In this document: positions 33,885 to 47,390 of the stretch, piece after piece
How the letters are laid out: every line of letters begins with the position of its first letter
Numbering within the stretch: the first letter of the stretch is position 1
Source: Marchantia polymorpha subsp. ruderalis
Taxonomy: Eukaryota > Streptophyta > Marchantiopsida > Marchantiales > Marchantiaceae
DNA: 64,000 nucleotides
Direction: 5' to 3'
Assembly (NCBI GenBank): GCA_037833965.1
Contig: AP031352.1
Coordinates: forward strand, 30,506,501-30,570,500
Translations under genes and position numbers: made by a program
The notes under the pieces: generated by a model
Databases searched by the model: none
The model's input: only the letters and a program-made list of their open reading frames with translations
What the model was told of the DNA's origin: nothing

Positions 33885-35470
33885 ATAAGAAGGTACAGTG
33901 CAATAAACGGGAGCTCGTTCACAGTGAATACTATATTTTCAACACTATGCTGTGATAAAGCACAGGTGTTTGACTTCTAATTAAGAAATTAAGATTATTA
34001 TAAACAATGATGAACGAATCTATTTTATTTTTAACACGTCAAGCCAGTTTACTTTAAGATATCGTATTAGAGTTAGGAGAAAAAGTATCATACCTTTCAG
34101 AGTAACTGTGTCTTTTACGCAAGAACACTATATTGGAAGCATACAGTTTTTATTCATTTCTCTTAATAAATCCTAAATCTGTATCGATATATCAAAACAA
34201 ACAAACTAATACATGCAGTCATTAGTCAAATTGTAACTTGCTGAATGTAATCTGTCTGTTAATTCTTTAAAACCAGAAAATCTGACATGTTGGTATACGT
34301 AGCTTGCATTGTGAATTCTGTATTTCTTTATTTTCTCTCATTGTCAATTGTCTTATGAATATTCAAGACTTCTAAGATATGAACATTTTTTACACTAAAA
34401 ACTAGTTTTAGTTCTTGGTATGTTCAAATTTTGATTGATTTTTTTAATCTTTAAATAGTTTGATCCTACTGTTATAAACTTGCAATAATCTTATGGTGTT
34501 CTTTATTTAATTATTACTTTCATGTCAACGAAGGAAAGAATTATAGATAAATATGACCTTTAACGTCATATCAATGATAATGAATAAAAAATTTGTCAAT
34601 CTGCTAAAACATATAAAGCTTTAGCATTTCATCAAAAAAAATGTTCATACTAGACGAAAATATGAGTGAATTTGAACCTAATGCAAGTTGACATCATTTA
34701 TGTTTTCTAAAACACATGTATATTGTTCGAAGGATGATCATTGCAATTGAAACCTAATGTATAAATTATCGAGATATTAACATGTATAGCTATATGTTTC
34801 TACCCTATGAAACTGCTTTAACCTGAATGATTGCAAAACCTAAAGCTTTATTCTGATATTGAATTCAAAGCATCTCTTGTATGTTAAAATTGAGCATCTA
34901 TCCAATATCCTCACATATTTAAAATGGATACAGCCCTATACGATCAAAAAAACATGAGGATTAATCAGAACTCTCATGGACTAAAATCTACAGTCCTTCC
35001 TATAGAATTTTCACTTACTTTTTCAGGACAGGAATCTCAACTGAAGTAAGTATTATGATATTTAGATCATCTGACAGCGAATTCCGGATTTACTGCTCGC
35101 CGAAGCGCAATGTAAGTTACATTTTTCACGTGTCCCATGAAAATTTGGAGCAATGGACAGCATATATGTCCATGAAAGTAATAAATCTTAAATATTTGTT
35201 TTACCTGGAAGAATGATTGAGAGCAACTTAATGTCAAGTTGAAAACACAAGTGGAGTTCGGTACCTGAGGCAGTATAAAACTCCAATGCTTGTGGCAAGG
35301 CGTTGTCTTTGCACCCGATGTCAACATCGTGTCAGAGGATCATTTCTGATCATCAGAAAATACAACGAAAATAAAATATTTATATATCAGATGCCACACA
35401 GTATATTCAGCGCTTACAATTCTAGTTGCAATTTGCATGATTGAGTTCGAAGACAATACTAAGACATACG
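33885..35470. repeat. M-P spacer, copy 2
   Basis: Collinear partner of 24955-26640, AT-rich, without a gene. The two copies share many strips, for example AAAGCATCTCTTGTATGTT and the TATAAAA strip near 35275. Confidence 0.7.
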
Positions 35471-35648
35471 AACTGATGAATCCTTAAGTTGGTGGTGTTA
35501 TCATATGTTTGTTCCAGGTTCATATTCAATCACTGCTCTGATTAGCAGAAAAATATGCATAGCTTATGACTGCCCTGCCAACCCGTCTTGACTCTTTTAT
35601 CATTCTCACCATAACACTCTCAAAGAGATCTGAGCTCAATCCAGCGCG

Positions 35649-35656
35649 TATATATA
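35649..35656 (+). promoter_or_regulatory. TATA box of P3
   Basis: TATATATA lies about 120 bases upstream of the P3 ATG, at the site homologous to the TATA boxes of P1 and P2. Confidence 0.6.
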
Positions 35657-35770
35657 GTTATCCGTCATCAGTATGTAGACCAACAATCGGCTTCCAGATC
35701 AAGAAGTAGCTGCAAGCATTCAGGAACTCATTTGCAAAGGGCAGAGATTGTTGAGGACACACTAGAGGTA

Positions 35771-36136
35771 ATGACTGCGTGTCGATCTCCGATGGCATCT
35801 CCAGCGACAATGACGTGCTTCATGTTTTTGGCAGCAATTTGTTTACCCTCGGTACATGGAGCTCGTCAACTTATTACTCTTCCTGCTCTTTCACCGCTCC
35901 CGTCTCTTCCTCCACTCCCAACTCTTCCTCCTCTGCCAACTCTGAAAACACAGCTTCCGACGCTTCCCCCTCTACCAACAATTGCTACTCATCTTCCGAC
36001 GCTTCCTCCTCTGCCAACTCTGAAATCGTATCTTCCGACGCTTCCTCCTTTGCCAGCAGTTGCTACTCATCTGCCATCGCTTCCTCCTCTCCCCACTATT
36101 CCTTCTTGGTTCCCGAAGCCTCCTCCTTCGTCTTAG
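35771..36136 (+). CDS. secreted LPx-repeat protein (P3)
   Basis: The encoded protein has 121 residues. The frame is open upstream but only from a TTG; the ATG at 35771 aligns with P1 and P2. The signal peptide (residues 1-31, MTACRSPMASPATMTCF onward) is followed by RQLITLPALSPLP and the longest P-type repeat region, with KTQ, ATH, KSY and a second ATH spacer. It ends WFPKPPPSS. The extra ATH block compared with P1 and P2 shows that repeat blocks are gained and lost as whole units. It is probably secreted; its role is unknown. Confidence 0.72.
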   Translation: MTACRSPMASPATMTCFMFLAAICLPSVHGARQLITLPALSPLPSLPPLPTLPPLPTLKTQLPTLPPLPTIATHLPTLPPLPTLKSYLPTLPPLPAVATHLPSLPPLPTIPSWFPKPPPSS

Positions 36137-37369
36137 TCTGAATCCAATTCTGGCCTAGCACTGCCAGTCCTCTATCTGCACATCTTCGTGCAGCTCACAT
36201 CCGGGTGTTCTCTGTGTTTTTTAGCTCTTACGGGAATAATTCATACCCTTTAATCTGTCTCCATCTTGCTCAGTCTTGTCGAAGGTGGACTGTGCCCCGT
36301 GAGTAACAAAGTGCCTGCCGTCTCCAACACCTGAAGCTTCTATGCAGGGACTCTAGGTTGAAAGGCATCATGGTCACTCTCTGAATTGCACTCATGTGCT
36401 CGTAAATTTCTACCACTGGATGTCTACTACAGTTTATACTGCGGCTTGAAGGCATCCGGCATCCAACATATTCGAAGCACGCCGCGCAGTCTCACTTCTG
36501 CATAGTGATCTAGATAAGCGCTTACTCTGGATATCTGCATCTGATCAGGAACATGCTACAATTATTTGGCAACAAAGGCTCCAATTGATCATGTGCCTGC
36601 ATGAATGTAATAAGCAGTTCAATCTGCTCACAGAGATAGTACTCAAGCTAGATGGAGCATGAATAATCAGTGTAACCTGCAGCCTGCCGATCAGTGAAAC
36701 CATGATATCTCAACGGCGAAACACGTGAATAAAATAGCACCTGATAGATAAATTGTGTATCCATCGTGACATAATATCATTTCTAAAAACATTAGAACTG
36801 GGTGGATACCACCTTTTGATCAAGCAATTAAGACCACATTGAACTTGGGACTCTTTTTGAAATTCTTGTACGTGCTGTGGGTAATATTTCTCTGTTGAAT
36901 ACAGGTTAATTACAATTATACACGTAATTTAGCATGAAGAAATGGTTCTGAGAGGAGTGTCAATACTCTCGCAAATGGATTGCATTTCAGGTGCAACTCA
37001 GATTTTGCGTATCGTTGGAAGCTTTGACAATATTACGATTTATGTTCATGAGGCTTGAATGTTCGAAGAGAAGTATGAAAATTTAATGTTATTAATATGG
37101 AGTTGCAAGGAGTCTATAAATATCGATTGGTGATAATTGATGTTTTTATCTTTTAGGATGGTAAACAGCTTACGGTATCCTGTTTATAACAGGGATGAGA
37201 TTGAAACTCAAAACCAGTTATTTATGAACTGTCCTCTTTGCTATTGTTTAGGTTCACATGTAATTTTTATTGTAGATTTCAAGGACTACTTTGATCAGTT
37301 CAACTATTTTCGACTGTAAAACTGTGGGCGTCTTGTGTTTTCATTGATTCATTAGTTTGAAATATGTTC

Positions 37370-38080
37370 ATAATGTTATCTCATCTGAAGCTGTTGACAC
37401 AAACATGGAACCTTAAATGAACAAAGGAAGAATCGGAAACGATCGTGAAGAGCAAAAAAATGACCAACGGCCAAAACTTGAACCCATGCAAACTGCAATT
37501 TAACCAAGGAATTGATTCCCTGAAGAACAGAGTGCAAACAGAATGTTGAGAAGACCTATGATCAATATTCTCTCTCATCTCTTGATTCTATACGATCCTT
37601 CAGACAGATCTTTGAAGTGTCAATTGTTATTTGAAGGTGTTCAACATTTCTGATGCAGTCTATGATCATCTGACACATAAAATTGAATCCAGTCAATGAC
37701 AAGCTGAAACCAACAAGTGCAGTGAGGCGGTAAGAGTATTTGGAATCCCAAGTCTTCTTGCAGAGCCTTGTCTTTAAATGCAACCAGTCTGAAACTTGTC
37801 TCATAAGATCATTTCTAATGATTCTGCATATTTCAAATAAGTGAAATAATTCAAAATACTACGATTCTCAGTTCGACAAACGCTCATTAAAAGTGCTTAC
37901 CTGATGGAATCTTGAGACTGAACTTTATCCCAGAAGACAGGAACACATCAACGCAAGTTCTATAACAACATAATTGTCCATATTTTAAGAGTTAAATATT
38001 AGCACTCGATGCCACCAACTTAAAAAACTCAAGGTAATTTTAGAACTAAGCATTGTCTTTTCCCTATTAGATTTTGAGCA
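37370..38080. other. centre of inverted pair P3-M4
   Basis: Non-coding strip related to 22180-22700 and 28500-29058 but more diverged. I see nothing else in it. Confidence 0.45.
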
Positions 38081-39057
38081 TTCAAACCTCACGAACATAG
38101 ATGAAAAGGTTTTCTACGTTTCCAACTGTTCACAACATCTGAATTGCAGTGGATATGCACTTTACGAACGATGTTTAAACTGTTAACAGAAACGATTCTT
38201 TGCTTTTACAAATAGATGCAATCCTCAGCACTATATACTCAACACAGGTAAATGGCACTTATTTCTTAATTCCTCGTTAACATGTTCATTTTTTGTCACA
38301 GGAACCAATTGGATCGATGTGTAAATTTTCTCTTTTTTGGATACCAGTACGAATGGGCCACTGTACCAAGGAGAGTAAAAATGATCTTCGTGTCTCTTCA
38401 TTCTCAAAACAGTACTATTGTGTGTTTTTAAAAAGAAATGTTAACATTTCATCGCACATGAATGAAATGAAATCCACTAGTGTATACAGCATGCATGGAG
38501 AAAAACCGAAGGGAACTCCGAAGTACAATGTGGTATCTATAGCTCGTCAAAAAATGGTACCCAACAGGTTATACTTCTCTTCAGAAAAAATACATTTATT
38601 ACAATAAATTTATTCATCTACATTTATTACAATTATTGAGGCACGTGTTGTAGTCTTTGTTTGAAGTCAATTGGAGCTCTCCTCTGATCAGGTCCAGAAA
38701 GCTAGAGTAAGGGCTGGAACATTGATCTCGCGGCACGAAAGGCAGCGCAATGAACAGCGTGCTTACAATGCTTGATGTCTTGAACGACCTGTAGCAAGTG
38801 TAGGACGTATAGAGTAGTAGGGATGTATCGGAAAATGAATTAATATCCCCAAATTATTGTCGTCCTGGAGTGCCTCCATAGAATCGTCAGGTGTTGGAGA
38901 AGGCTGTCACTTTCCATTCGAATAGAGAAGTCCAGTTCAGACGACACTGACCACGATGGCGAGGAAAAATTATGACGTAGAGATTGTTCTTGTAAATCCA
39001 GAAGACAAGGAGCACCACCCGCTGACAGTTGCTAGAAGATGTATGGGTGTGTTTATG

Positions 39058-42000
39058 TATAATTGGTGTATTATAGACATGGTATTATACAGCACTTTCA
39101 AATCTACCTTGTATAACTGTATAATAAAAAATCTATAGTACGTGAAATTTCATAGTATCAGTACCTCCAATGTCATGTATATTCAACGTGAATTTGTCTA
39201 GGTGGGTTCCTTAGAATTTCAAGAAGTCATTTAATAACAAGAATCAAGATCTAGATCTGATTTTAGAGTCTCTGTATCGTCTTGGCTTGAGTAGATGAAG
39301 TCTCCTTGGATTGAAAGAAACATCATCTGCTCAATTCCAAAGCTAGAAGTCTTGAAAATCGAGTTCTGAATCGTCGAATCTCTACCCGTTTGAGTTTGGA
39401 AGCTAAGCTTCACTTTGTAAGACTTTTACAAGACTCTTCCAAAGAGTTTGTTCATTAATATCAGTCAATTGATATTGAGAGTTGGGAATGATCCCCCAGT
39501 CTCGCCGATCTCATCTGATCCTGATCCATCAAGAGCTGTTTAGGAAGGGTGGGGAGATTTAGAGAGTGGGACAGATGTTACGAACAAGATGCAACGTTTG
39601 TTCATAACGTTTGTTCGACGTTTATTTATGTTACATCCGAGTGAAAGTGCTACTTGTTTGCAGTCTTGGGATTTCTAACAAGTGGATATATACATTTCCT
39701 TATGTTACCCGAGTAACATTGACTATCCAAATAGCATCAACTTGTCTTCTATTTTCAGCATTGAGTTTGTATGATGAAGCTGAGTATCCGAATCCTATTA
39801 TTGCAAAAGTCAATTCTTTTCCAAGACGAGAACTGCATTTGTCCGATCTATCCAACGGTTGACTGGATGGAACCTGTGGCATCCATGAGCTCCGTTTGCA
39901 TTGATGAACACTCACAAATGCCTTGTAAGAAGAATCCGGTGTAAAATCATTTCATGCCGTAGAAGCTACGTCCGCTGTCCTGTGGTACTTTTGTTGGGCC
40001 CTGGACCTCATTGATCTCTTCCTGGGCACATCTCTTGGCTCCGGTTCGTTGAGCTTCACTTCAGAGTTCGCCATATACAGAGTTCGTGAGGACTTATTTT
40101 AATCTTCCGGTGTACCGTGCAAAGATTTCTTTGTTCTGTGCCAGAATGCGAAAGTCATCCCCACTACCGTGGGCTCTCGCTTCCGTTGGTTTGTACTGTG
40201 CTCCATTGCATGGACGAAGAACTAAATTATATATCTGCTTGTGACGAATGCCCGCATGACTAAGGGTGGGGTGGGTGGAGTGATTAGCAGATGCATTTCT
40301 TGACCCAGTTTTATATATTGGTTTTAATCTTGAGAGCTATAAGCAGCATCGTGAACGCGCAAAATGTATGTGGCAACTTTCATGTGGATGGCGAGAGAGA
40401 TAGAGGTTTGCAAGAGGAATGTTGATATTCTCCTTGATGCAATGATGTACTCGGAATCAAGTCAAATGTTTTGAGCTGTGAGTCAATTCTCCAATCATGT
40501 AGCGATTGAAAAATGAAATCGATGGTTTGAAAAGTACTCCAGTTTAAGAATCCATAGCCCAGACACTTCATAGTTTCATAATCAGCAAAAGAAATGACTT
40601 CGAGAATTTCTTGATGTCAGTATTTTACCTCCACGTAGTTTGATATTTGTCCCTTGACTTTCTGGCACCTTATTTAATCTTGACATGGAGCTCTTGTCAC
40701 AAGTTGTGGTTTGCCCACTGTGGAATTTATCTTACCTTTCGGATTCATACATGATTTCATTGTAAGTTCGTTTTAATTTTGTGGTAACATCACTTTCAAT
40801 ATTTGTAATCTAGATAAAATCGAATGTGATCATCAGATCACATTCGATTGTACTTATAGCTGGTTTATAGTACAAAGAAAGATGTTGTAGCATTCTTTTC
40901 AAAAATAGGCTACTTTCTTATCTGAATTTTTCTTTGATGCCTGCAGAGATTACAATGTAAGCTTATTACAAGTTGGATCCAAGTTGGGCAGCTGAGTTCA
41001 TGACTGTGTGGATGGAGATCTGAAGTCTACTTATTTTACACCAGACAGAAACTGAAAACCTATCCAGAGAATATCATCTTTATTTCACTGGAAAAAAAAG
41101 TCTCGAGAAACCAACGTTGATGTGAGCAGAAGTAAAAAAGAAGTTTGTATCACAAGTCAATTGTGTTCTACTAAGACTTATAAGATTCTACTGAAAATGG
41201 GGAAGCCAAAAGATGCAATTTGGTAAAAGTTTGGAGCTTGCTACAAACAAGATGATGCCATATGAATGTAATGCAAGTGTTTTGTTTGCAACGAACCACT
41301 GATTGCGGCAACGGATCGCATGTGCAAAGTAAGAAGGAGGCACGTTCAATAGGCCAGTTGGATGCGGAATTTCAACCAACTCAAAAGAAGATGTTACAAG
41401 TTAAAGTTGGTTCATCCATTCCTACAAGCAACAGCTCAAGCAAATCAGTGTATCCAAATGATTCGGAGTATGTTTTTATTTTGGGCAGTTGGAAACATTT
41501 TGATTTCTTGAAGAAAGACAAGCAACAGAAATCCGATACACTATTTACACGCGCTATTCATCTCACGTCTATGTCATTTGTTGCTTTTGAGCATTGGCAT
41601 GGAAGTTATTTTTTAAATCTTTTCGTGGCTCCTTTCAACTTACTTCTACAAAAGCTATTGGTGGTCAATTGATGCGGGATGAATACTTAAATATAATGAA
41701 CAATGTTGTTCTTATACTCAACAAGATGTTTTTTATTTGACTTACTTTGGGCGAAGCCTCAAATGTGTAGGATAAGTAGGTTATCAAATTAATGGCTTCT
41801 TCATCTATTGCAATGTTCTTGGAACATTTCACAACGAAGTTGTGTAGAGAAAGTGCAGTGAATTTGTTGGAGAAGGTTTTGGACTCCAAGCTTCACCTTT
41901 TTAGAAATATATGTTAACCTCCTCTTGGTTTTATCTTATGGAGTAACATCGAATAACAACAAGGTGAAGAAGGATTACACTGCAAGAATGAACAATTTTT

Positions 42001-43188
42001 GAATCCATCAATGTTCAGCTTTTGTAGTGATTCATCAAGCATAATGATTAAGCTACGCAAGGAGTGTCTTATGCATGTTAACACACGTCTGTGCTCCCCA
42101 TGCAGTGCACAAACTTTTCATAGATTTATGCAAACGGTTTTGAGTAGTGAATGATGTTTTAAAACAGATCATGTTTATGGTCAAGACGTTAACATCTTCA
42201 CATCTTTTGTTAGCGTTTTTCGACAAGCTGTGCATGGGGAAATATCAAAAGACTTATGTCCTTATACTCTTTCCAAAAATCCGATGGTGTATTGTCCATT
42301 ACGCCACCCAACGTGCTAGCACAATCAAATTGGCATGTGCATCGTTGCCAAGAGAAATTCTTAACGCAGATTATGACATTGATATATACGATAAAATGAA
42401 AATTTGGTTACAGATTAGTTTAATTGGAAGTACGTATCTACGATGGAAACACTTTTTAAGACAATATGCTCATGTTTAATATATTTGGAGGGAGATGACC
42501 TAGTATCGTGACAAAGTTCAACCAAGAGATCTTGCAATTAGGAAAGTCTTCAATCAACAGGCGATCAAAAGCTGCACTTAGGCATCTCGTAAATGACTAC
42601 GAAGACCTTCGAAGAAAACTCTTTAGTGAGTTTGTCATGTTTATTATGTGTCCAAAGGACGAAGATGATGATTTCAGCGACATCTCCTTCACCCCGTCTG
42701 ATTTGTGGACCTTTTCTGAATAACAGTATAAGGAGCCATCAAAGGTTGTCTATCTGCATTGCACAAGAATCCGACAGGGTCCAGCAAGGGTGAGTGTAAT
42801 CACAAGGAAGCCAAACGCGTTCATAGTCGTTCACGAGTTCGGTTGGGCATGCACAAGATAGATACAGGTACGAACATTTTATTCAATTCAAAACTACTTG
42901 ATCATCAAATCTCTAAAAAGAGGTATACAAAGTTTTGCAAATGATTGCAGCAGCTGTGCCCAGACAGTGAATATGAACTTGAAGAATAGCCGTGGATGAG
43001 GTGATGGTACATTGATGAGTTTGATTGCGTTGACATATCTGGGGGAGCTGACGGCATGCATGATGAGGATATATTTCAGTCTGAGGAGTAGTTTGTGGAA
43101 GATGGTAAAATCTTAGGATTAGTTGACCTATGAGCATTCTATAATACATTTTGTATTATACAGCGCATCTGCGAAAAATCCAATTATA
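39058..43188 (+). mobile_element. decayed hAT transposon (BED/DUF659 type)
   Basis: The element interrupts array unit M4. Its inferred ends are short inverted repeats (TATAATTGG at 39058-39066 and its complement at 43180-43188); I found no clean 8-bp target duplication. The transposase remains lie on + from about 41196 to 43100, in several frames with stops. In order they are: a BED-finger-like start (MGKPKDAIW, then CKCFVCNEPLIAATDRMCK); then GSFQLTSTKAIGGQLM; then a DUF659-type stretch (DVLKQIMFMVKTLTSSHLLL, then KIRWCIVHYATQRAS) at 42147-42370; and a C-terminal strip (RVHSRSRVRLGMHKIDTGTN, then ILFNSKLLDHQ) at 42815-42915. The 39.1-41.2 kb part shows no coding sequence I can name. It is dead as read. 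Confidence 0.62.
40818..40849. repeat. 13-bp inverted repeat, 6-base loop
   Basis: AATCGAATGTGAT at 40818-40830 and its exact complement at 40837-40849, inside the hAT element upstream of the transposase remains. Confidence 0.85.
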
Positions 43189-43305
43189 TAGTCCCAATGT
43201 TGCCTGACCGTGACATGAGTTTTTACCTTAAAACTCACTCCTTCCTTCATATTATTCTCCGTCGAGCTTCGGCCGTAAAACTTTTAAGCTCGTCGCAGAC
43301 TAAGA

Positions 43306-43579
43306 TCAAGGAGCTGGAGACGGTGATGTAGAATGAAGAGGATGCGGCGTTGAACCACGAGCACGAAGCTCTGGGAAATGAGAAAGAACAGTGGGGAGAG
43401 GAGGAAATGTTGGAAGAGGAGGCAGCGTAGGAAGGTGAGCCGGAAGAGTGGGGAGAGGAGGCAGCGACTGAAGAATTGACCGAGCTCCCAGTACCGAAGG
43501 TAAACATATCACTGTTAAAATACGACACACAGCAGCTTCACTGGAAATTCCATCAGAGATCGATGCGTCGTCATTCTCT
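43306..43579 (-). pseudogene. frameshifted LPx gene (M4)
   Basis: On - the ATG homologous to M5 is present at about 43575, reading MTTHRSLMEFPVKLLC. A missing T in a short T run inside the signal peptide then shifts the frame. Downstream, the original frame continues open as LTVICLPSVLGARSILQSLPPLPTLPAHLP to a Ser/Pro tail, stopping at 43306. The TATA box is intact (43705-43710). The gene is otherwise a short member of the family, and the single shift suggests recent loss. Confidence 0.65.
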
Positions 43580-43704
43580 ATACAGTATGCTCAGCTGGAT
43601 CTGTTTTCTGTAATCGAGTTCTGCTTTAATTTCCAGCTGCTTCCTGCTCTTCACTTGGTTCTTGATCTCACTTGCTGATGACGCATATGGTGAAAGTACG
43701 TATA

Positions 43705-43710
43705 TTTATA
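43705..43710 (-). promoter_or_regulatory. TATA box of M4
   Basis: TATAAA on - at the place homologous to the M1 and M5 boxes, about 130 bases upstream of the M4 ATG. Confidence 0.55.
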
Positions 43711-44139
43711 AGGGTCAGAGTAGGATTCAGGCCGATTACAATCCTACGGTAGGCGTGATTTAAAAGTCAGGGCGTGCTGGCAGATTGGTAATAAGTGGGA
43801 GTATTATGGTGAGTGTGACCTGAGAGCCAGAGCGGGTTGGCAGTTCGGTAGTTATTACATTTTCCTCATCATTCTAGAGAATGCGCTTGTATTATGCATA
43901 AAAATATATTATCCCTTTAGGAGTCATAGTGCATGAGTCTGTGGACCAAAGGAAAGATCAATAGAAGTCGCGCTCGATTATAATTGTAATAACAATATCT
44001 ATATATCGTGTAACGGCCATGAAGTTTTTCAGTCAATAGTTGCTGGATATTATACGATCACTTGCTCTGTGTGTCAAAGTCTAAAGTCAATGATCACGTC
44101 AGAGTGAAATTTATTCATTTCATGGAATATAACAGTCAG

Positions 44140-44720
44140 CTCATTGATAGGAGAACAAAAGCCCGGTTATATAGCCTGGATATGTCCAACCGCAAAGGAT
44201 TATCCGATGATCATCCAAAATGAGCTGAATTATATGAAGTCTGAGAGAGACAGCAAGCGCGTTCTTGAAAGTGTAGTCAAGCTGGAGATGGATGGTGTCG
44301 TTGTTGTAGGTGGCTCTTGGACAGAATTTCTCACTGAAGTCGCTTCGTTTCATCCGGCTGGCCCAAGAATTCCCCAGTTGTCAGAAAGCTGCTCCTTGGT
44401 ATCATGGCCTGCAACAAAAGGGAGATAGTATGGAAGAGGTTTGCCATTCTTCAAGTCCAAACGAAGATTCACCTCAACTCTGGACATTCTTTAGACCCAG
44501 ACTGTGCAGATTGTATTGTATCTGCAGGACCCTGTACAAGGAACACGTAGCAAGCGTGATATCTGGAAGTTCATTTAGCAATTCAGTAGCCGTCACCAGA
44601 AATGAGAGATACACAGAGGAAACTTTCGCGTGGATTTCATTTGGTGCGATGCGATGAATTTTTCTTGGTTAGAAGAGACTTTTGAAACACTTAGAGTGGC
44701 ATGGATGATTATCATGGGTT
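44140..44720 (+). pseudogene. F-box gene remnant upstream of M4
   Basis: Two overlapping frames together resemble residues about 45-200 of the intact F-box protein. The first includes VLESVVKLEMDGVVVVGGSW and TEFLTEVASF; the second includes DSPQLWTFFRPRLCRLYCI and TLYKEHVASVISGSSFSNS. A frameshift separates them near 44345. Similarity fades after about 44700, so the C-terminal half is absent. It is divergent from and upstream of M4, as at M5. Confidence 0.65.
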
Positions 44721-44924
44721 TTGATATGAACATCTTGAGTTATTGCTACAAAATTAATATAAAACTTTACACTCTATTGCGTTTTGTGTTTCGTGAAGTG
44801 AGTTCATTTTTCATCTCGCATTCAGCTGATAGAATTCAAATTTTAGACCCAGAAGAGTTTTTAATTTCTGAACTTTACAATTTTTTTATCTTCTTTGCCT
44901 GCTTGAGAAAACACTAAGAAGGAC

Positions 44925-46320
44925 TGAGTATCAAACCCAAGTATCGTATGAAAGTTACAACAGAAGAATAAAAAATTTCAGGAGACACATAGTTAAATGC
45001 ATTCATCGATTGGTGACTCATGCTATACAATTCTGTTAAAAGTACATGATATAAGGAGTTGTGACAAATATAATACCGACAGTATGTAAATTATATAAAC
45101 AATCCTTGTATACCTGGTGTTATAATGTTGTAGTGAAGTAGTACTATCCATGTTGATGAATCATAGATCATGTAGGATATGAGTTATGTTACTTGTATGA
45201 GTATGAAGAGGACATTGCAAGAGTGTTAGTTACGACATCTGACAAAAATTAAACTCTGAGATTGCCAAAAATAAGTTGCTAGGGATTGGAGTTACTCAGC
45301 GGCATAGAATTACAAATAATTTCAGAATATGATCATCATGGATGTCGTTTTTTCATAATTAAAAAGTACAACATATTAATATTAATATACTACTATGATA
45401 CTTAAACTAAAATGTGCGTAAAAAATGAAAAAATGAAAAAAATTTATTTAATCTATTGCAATGGAGGATGATGATTCTTAATATTGGTCGTACTACTTTG
45501 AATATGCTTTCGAGTTTTACTTTTTTCACTCATAAAGCAACAAATTCATGTCATAAGATGTTTGTATGGCGTGAATAGAGTTTGATGCCGGAAGTGAAGG
45601 ATATACCATAAAATGCATGCTGATATTCTTTGGTTGTCAAAAGATAAAAGTAAGAATCTCAAACAATGATTAAAAAAATATTCCTGTTCATGTGAGGTTC
45701 AGACTGTAGAACAAAGGTAGGCATTAGTGTATGTCTACACTTTGACATTGTGAGAACTGCAACTATAAATGCTGTGCAAGATGAGAAAGTCCGTTATTTA
45801 ATATCAGTTCTGGAGTTAGAGAACTTCATTGACTCGTAGCCATCACGTTGACTTAAATACTCTATGTCCAACTTACCCATTTCAAAATCCAATTACGGAT
45901 GTTACAGAGGTTGTAAGGGATTATGGGGCGTTACTAGCATGACTGTGAGATTACGTCAGCAAGAACCACGTGAAGAAGTCTCAGGAATGAATTACGACTC
46001 AATTGCATGAATGGTCATCTATATACTTGGGATTCGAGTCTATGGTCACGAGAGATGAATTTTGAGGCTTTATTTGAACCCAGATAACTGTTATGACATA
46101 AGTTAATAGATGCTCTAAATGGGCTCAAGATTGATTTGATCAAGTAAATTTTACCTACAATAATGCACTCTTTGAACCCCTATATAAGACAAGTAGATAA
46201 AATATGAAGCAAAAATCTCATAGAAGTTTGAGCTTTAAGTCCATCCCTGAATTTATCTATCTAGATAACGCATTTGTTTACCACCATAGTTGTTGAAATT
46301 ATAAACTTTATGTGCTGGCA
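44925..46320. other. AT-rich spacer between M4 and M5 units
   Basis: No gene or recognisable element. There is no P unit here, so the alternation of M and P breaks at this point. Confidence 0.5.
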
Positions 46321-47304
46321 GCTGCGTACTCTTGACAGTAAATTTCAATACTAAACTGGGAGCTTTCAATCTCACAAGCATAAAATGGAAAAGGTTTGAA
46401 AGTTTCCAATTTCACAGAATCTGAAATGCAGCAGATATGCTCTTTACTTGCGAATGTTTAAGTTCCACCCAGAATTTATTCTTTGTTTTCAAATATATGT
46501 GTTATCCTAAACACTATATACACACCGCTGAATAAAAAATCAAACCGCTCAAAAAAATCAGTAAACTGTCCATTGATCATTTACGTATTCTTATATTTGT
46601 CACGGGAAACGGAATGGATCGACTTGTAACTTTCAGATCTTTGGAAACAGTACAAATGGGCCACTGTACCAGTGAAGAGTTCGGGTGATCTTGTCCAGAG
46701 TGGATAATACTAAAACATCATGCTGCTTCATCCTCAAACCCGCTATGCGGTGGGCGTCAGTCTAGAACATCGTGTATGTATATACACCATTCAGAATCAT
46801 CAAAAGGATTTTGCTAAGTACAATGTGGTCTTTATTGCTTGATAAAAAGAAATTTTATCGTTCAGATCATAATCTTCTCCAGCAAACACATGATTTATTG
46901 TATCCTTACATTTATTATATGATGCAGGCACGTGATGTTGCAGTCTTGGTTTGAAACTAACTGAACTTTGCCTCTGATCAGGTCCAGACACGCAGAGTAA
47001 GCGCTGAATCTACATCCTGATACACGAGTGTTGGCACGATGTACAGCATGCTTCGAACACACTGCATGCTCGATGCCTTGAGCGACCAGTATGAAAATTA
47101 GACCACATATTGTAGAAGGGATATATCAGAACAGTAAAAATAATCCCCAAATTTTATGCTGTTGTCGTCCTAAAGTCCCTTCGGAGAAACGTCGATTGTC
47201 GGAGACGGCTCACACTTGCTCTTTTGAAGGGAGCAGTCCGACCAAATCTTGTCCGCTTGATTTTTGTTCCTGAAAAACCAGAAGACAGCGAGTATCATCT
47301 GTTG

Positions 47305-47330
47305 ACATTTGCTCAGAGATGAGCAAATGT
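47305..47330. repeat. 11-bp inverted repeat, 4-base loop
   Basis: ACATTTGCTCA at 47305-47315 and its exact complement at 47320-47330, just past the 3' end of the M5 gene. This is the same neighbourhood where M2 and M3 carry the 21-bp hairpin. Confidence 0.85.
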
Positions 47331-47390
47331 CCCAACATCCCCATGTTGTCTGACCCTCGCGAGAGTACCACGGCGAAAGCTCGAGGCAGA

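Larger units (their letters stand above)
35480..44100. repeat. inverted pair P3-M4, split by a hAT element
   Basis: Third copy of the P-M pair. P3 is close to P1 and P2 in the gene, but its 3' flank (36.2-37.4 kb) is more diverged, so it is the older branch. M4 homology is interrupted at about 39057 and resumes at about 43189. Confidence 0.65.

Noticed and set aside
35067-35327. 86-codon - frame in the M-P spacer, similar to one at 26304-26495
   Set aside because: The similarity is explained by the spacer duplication; the lengths differ and the start codons are not ATG in the shorter copy.
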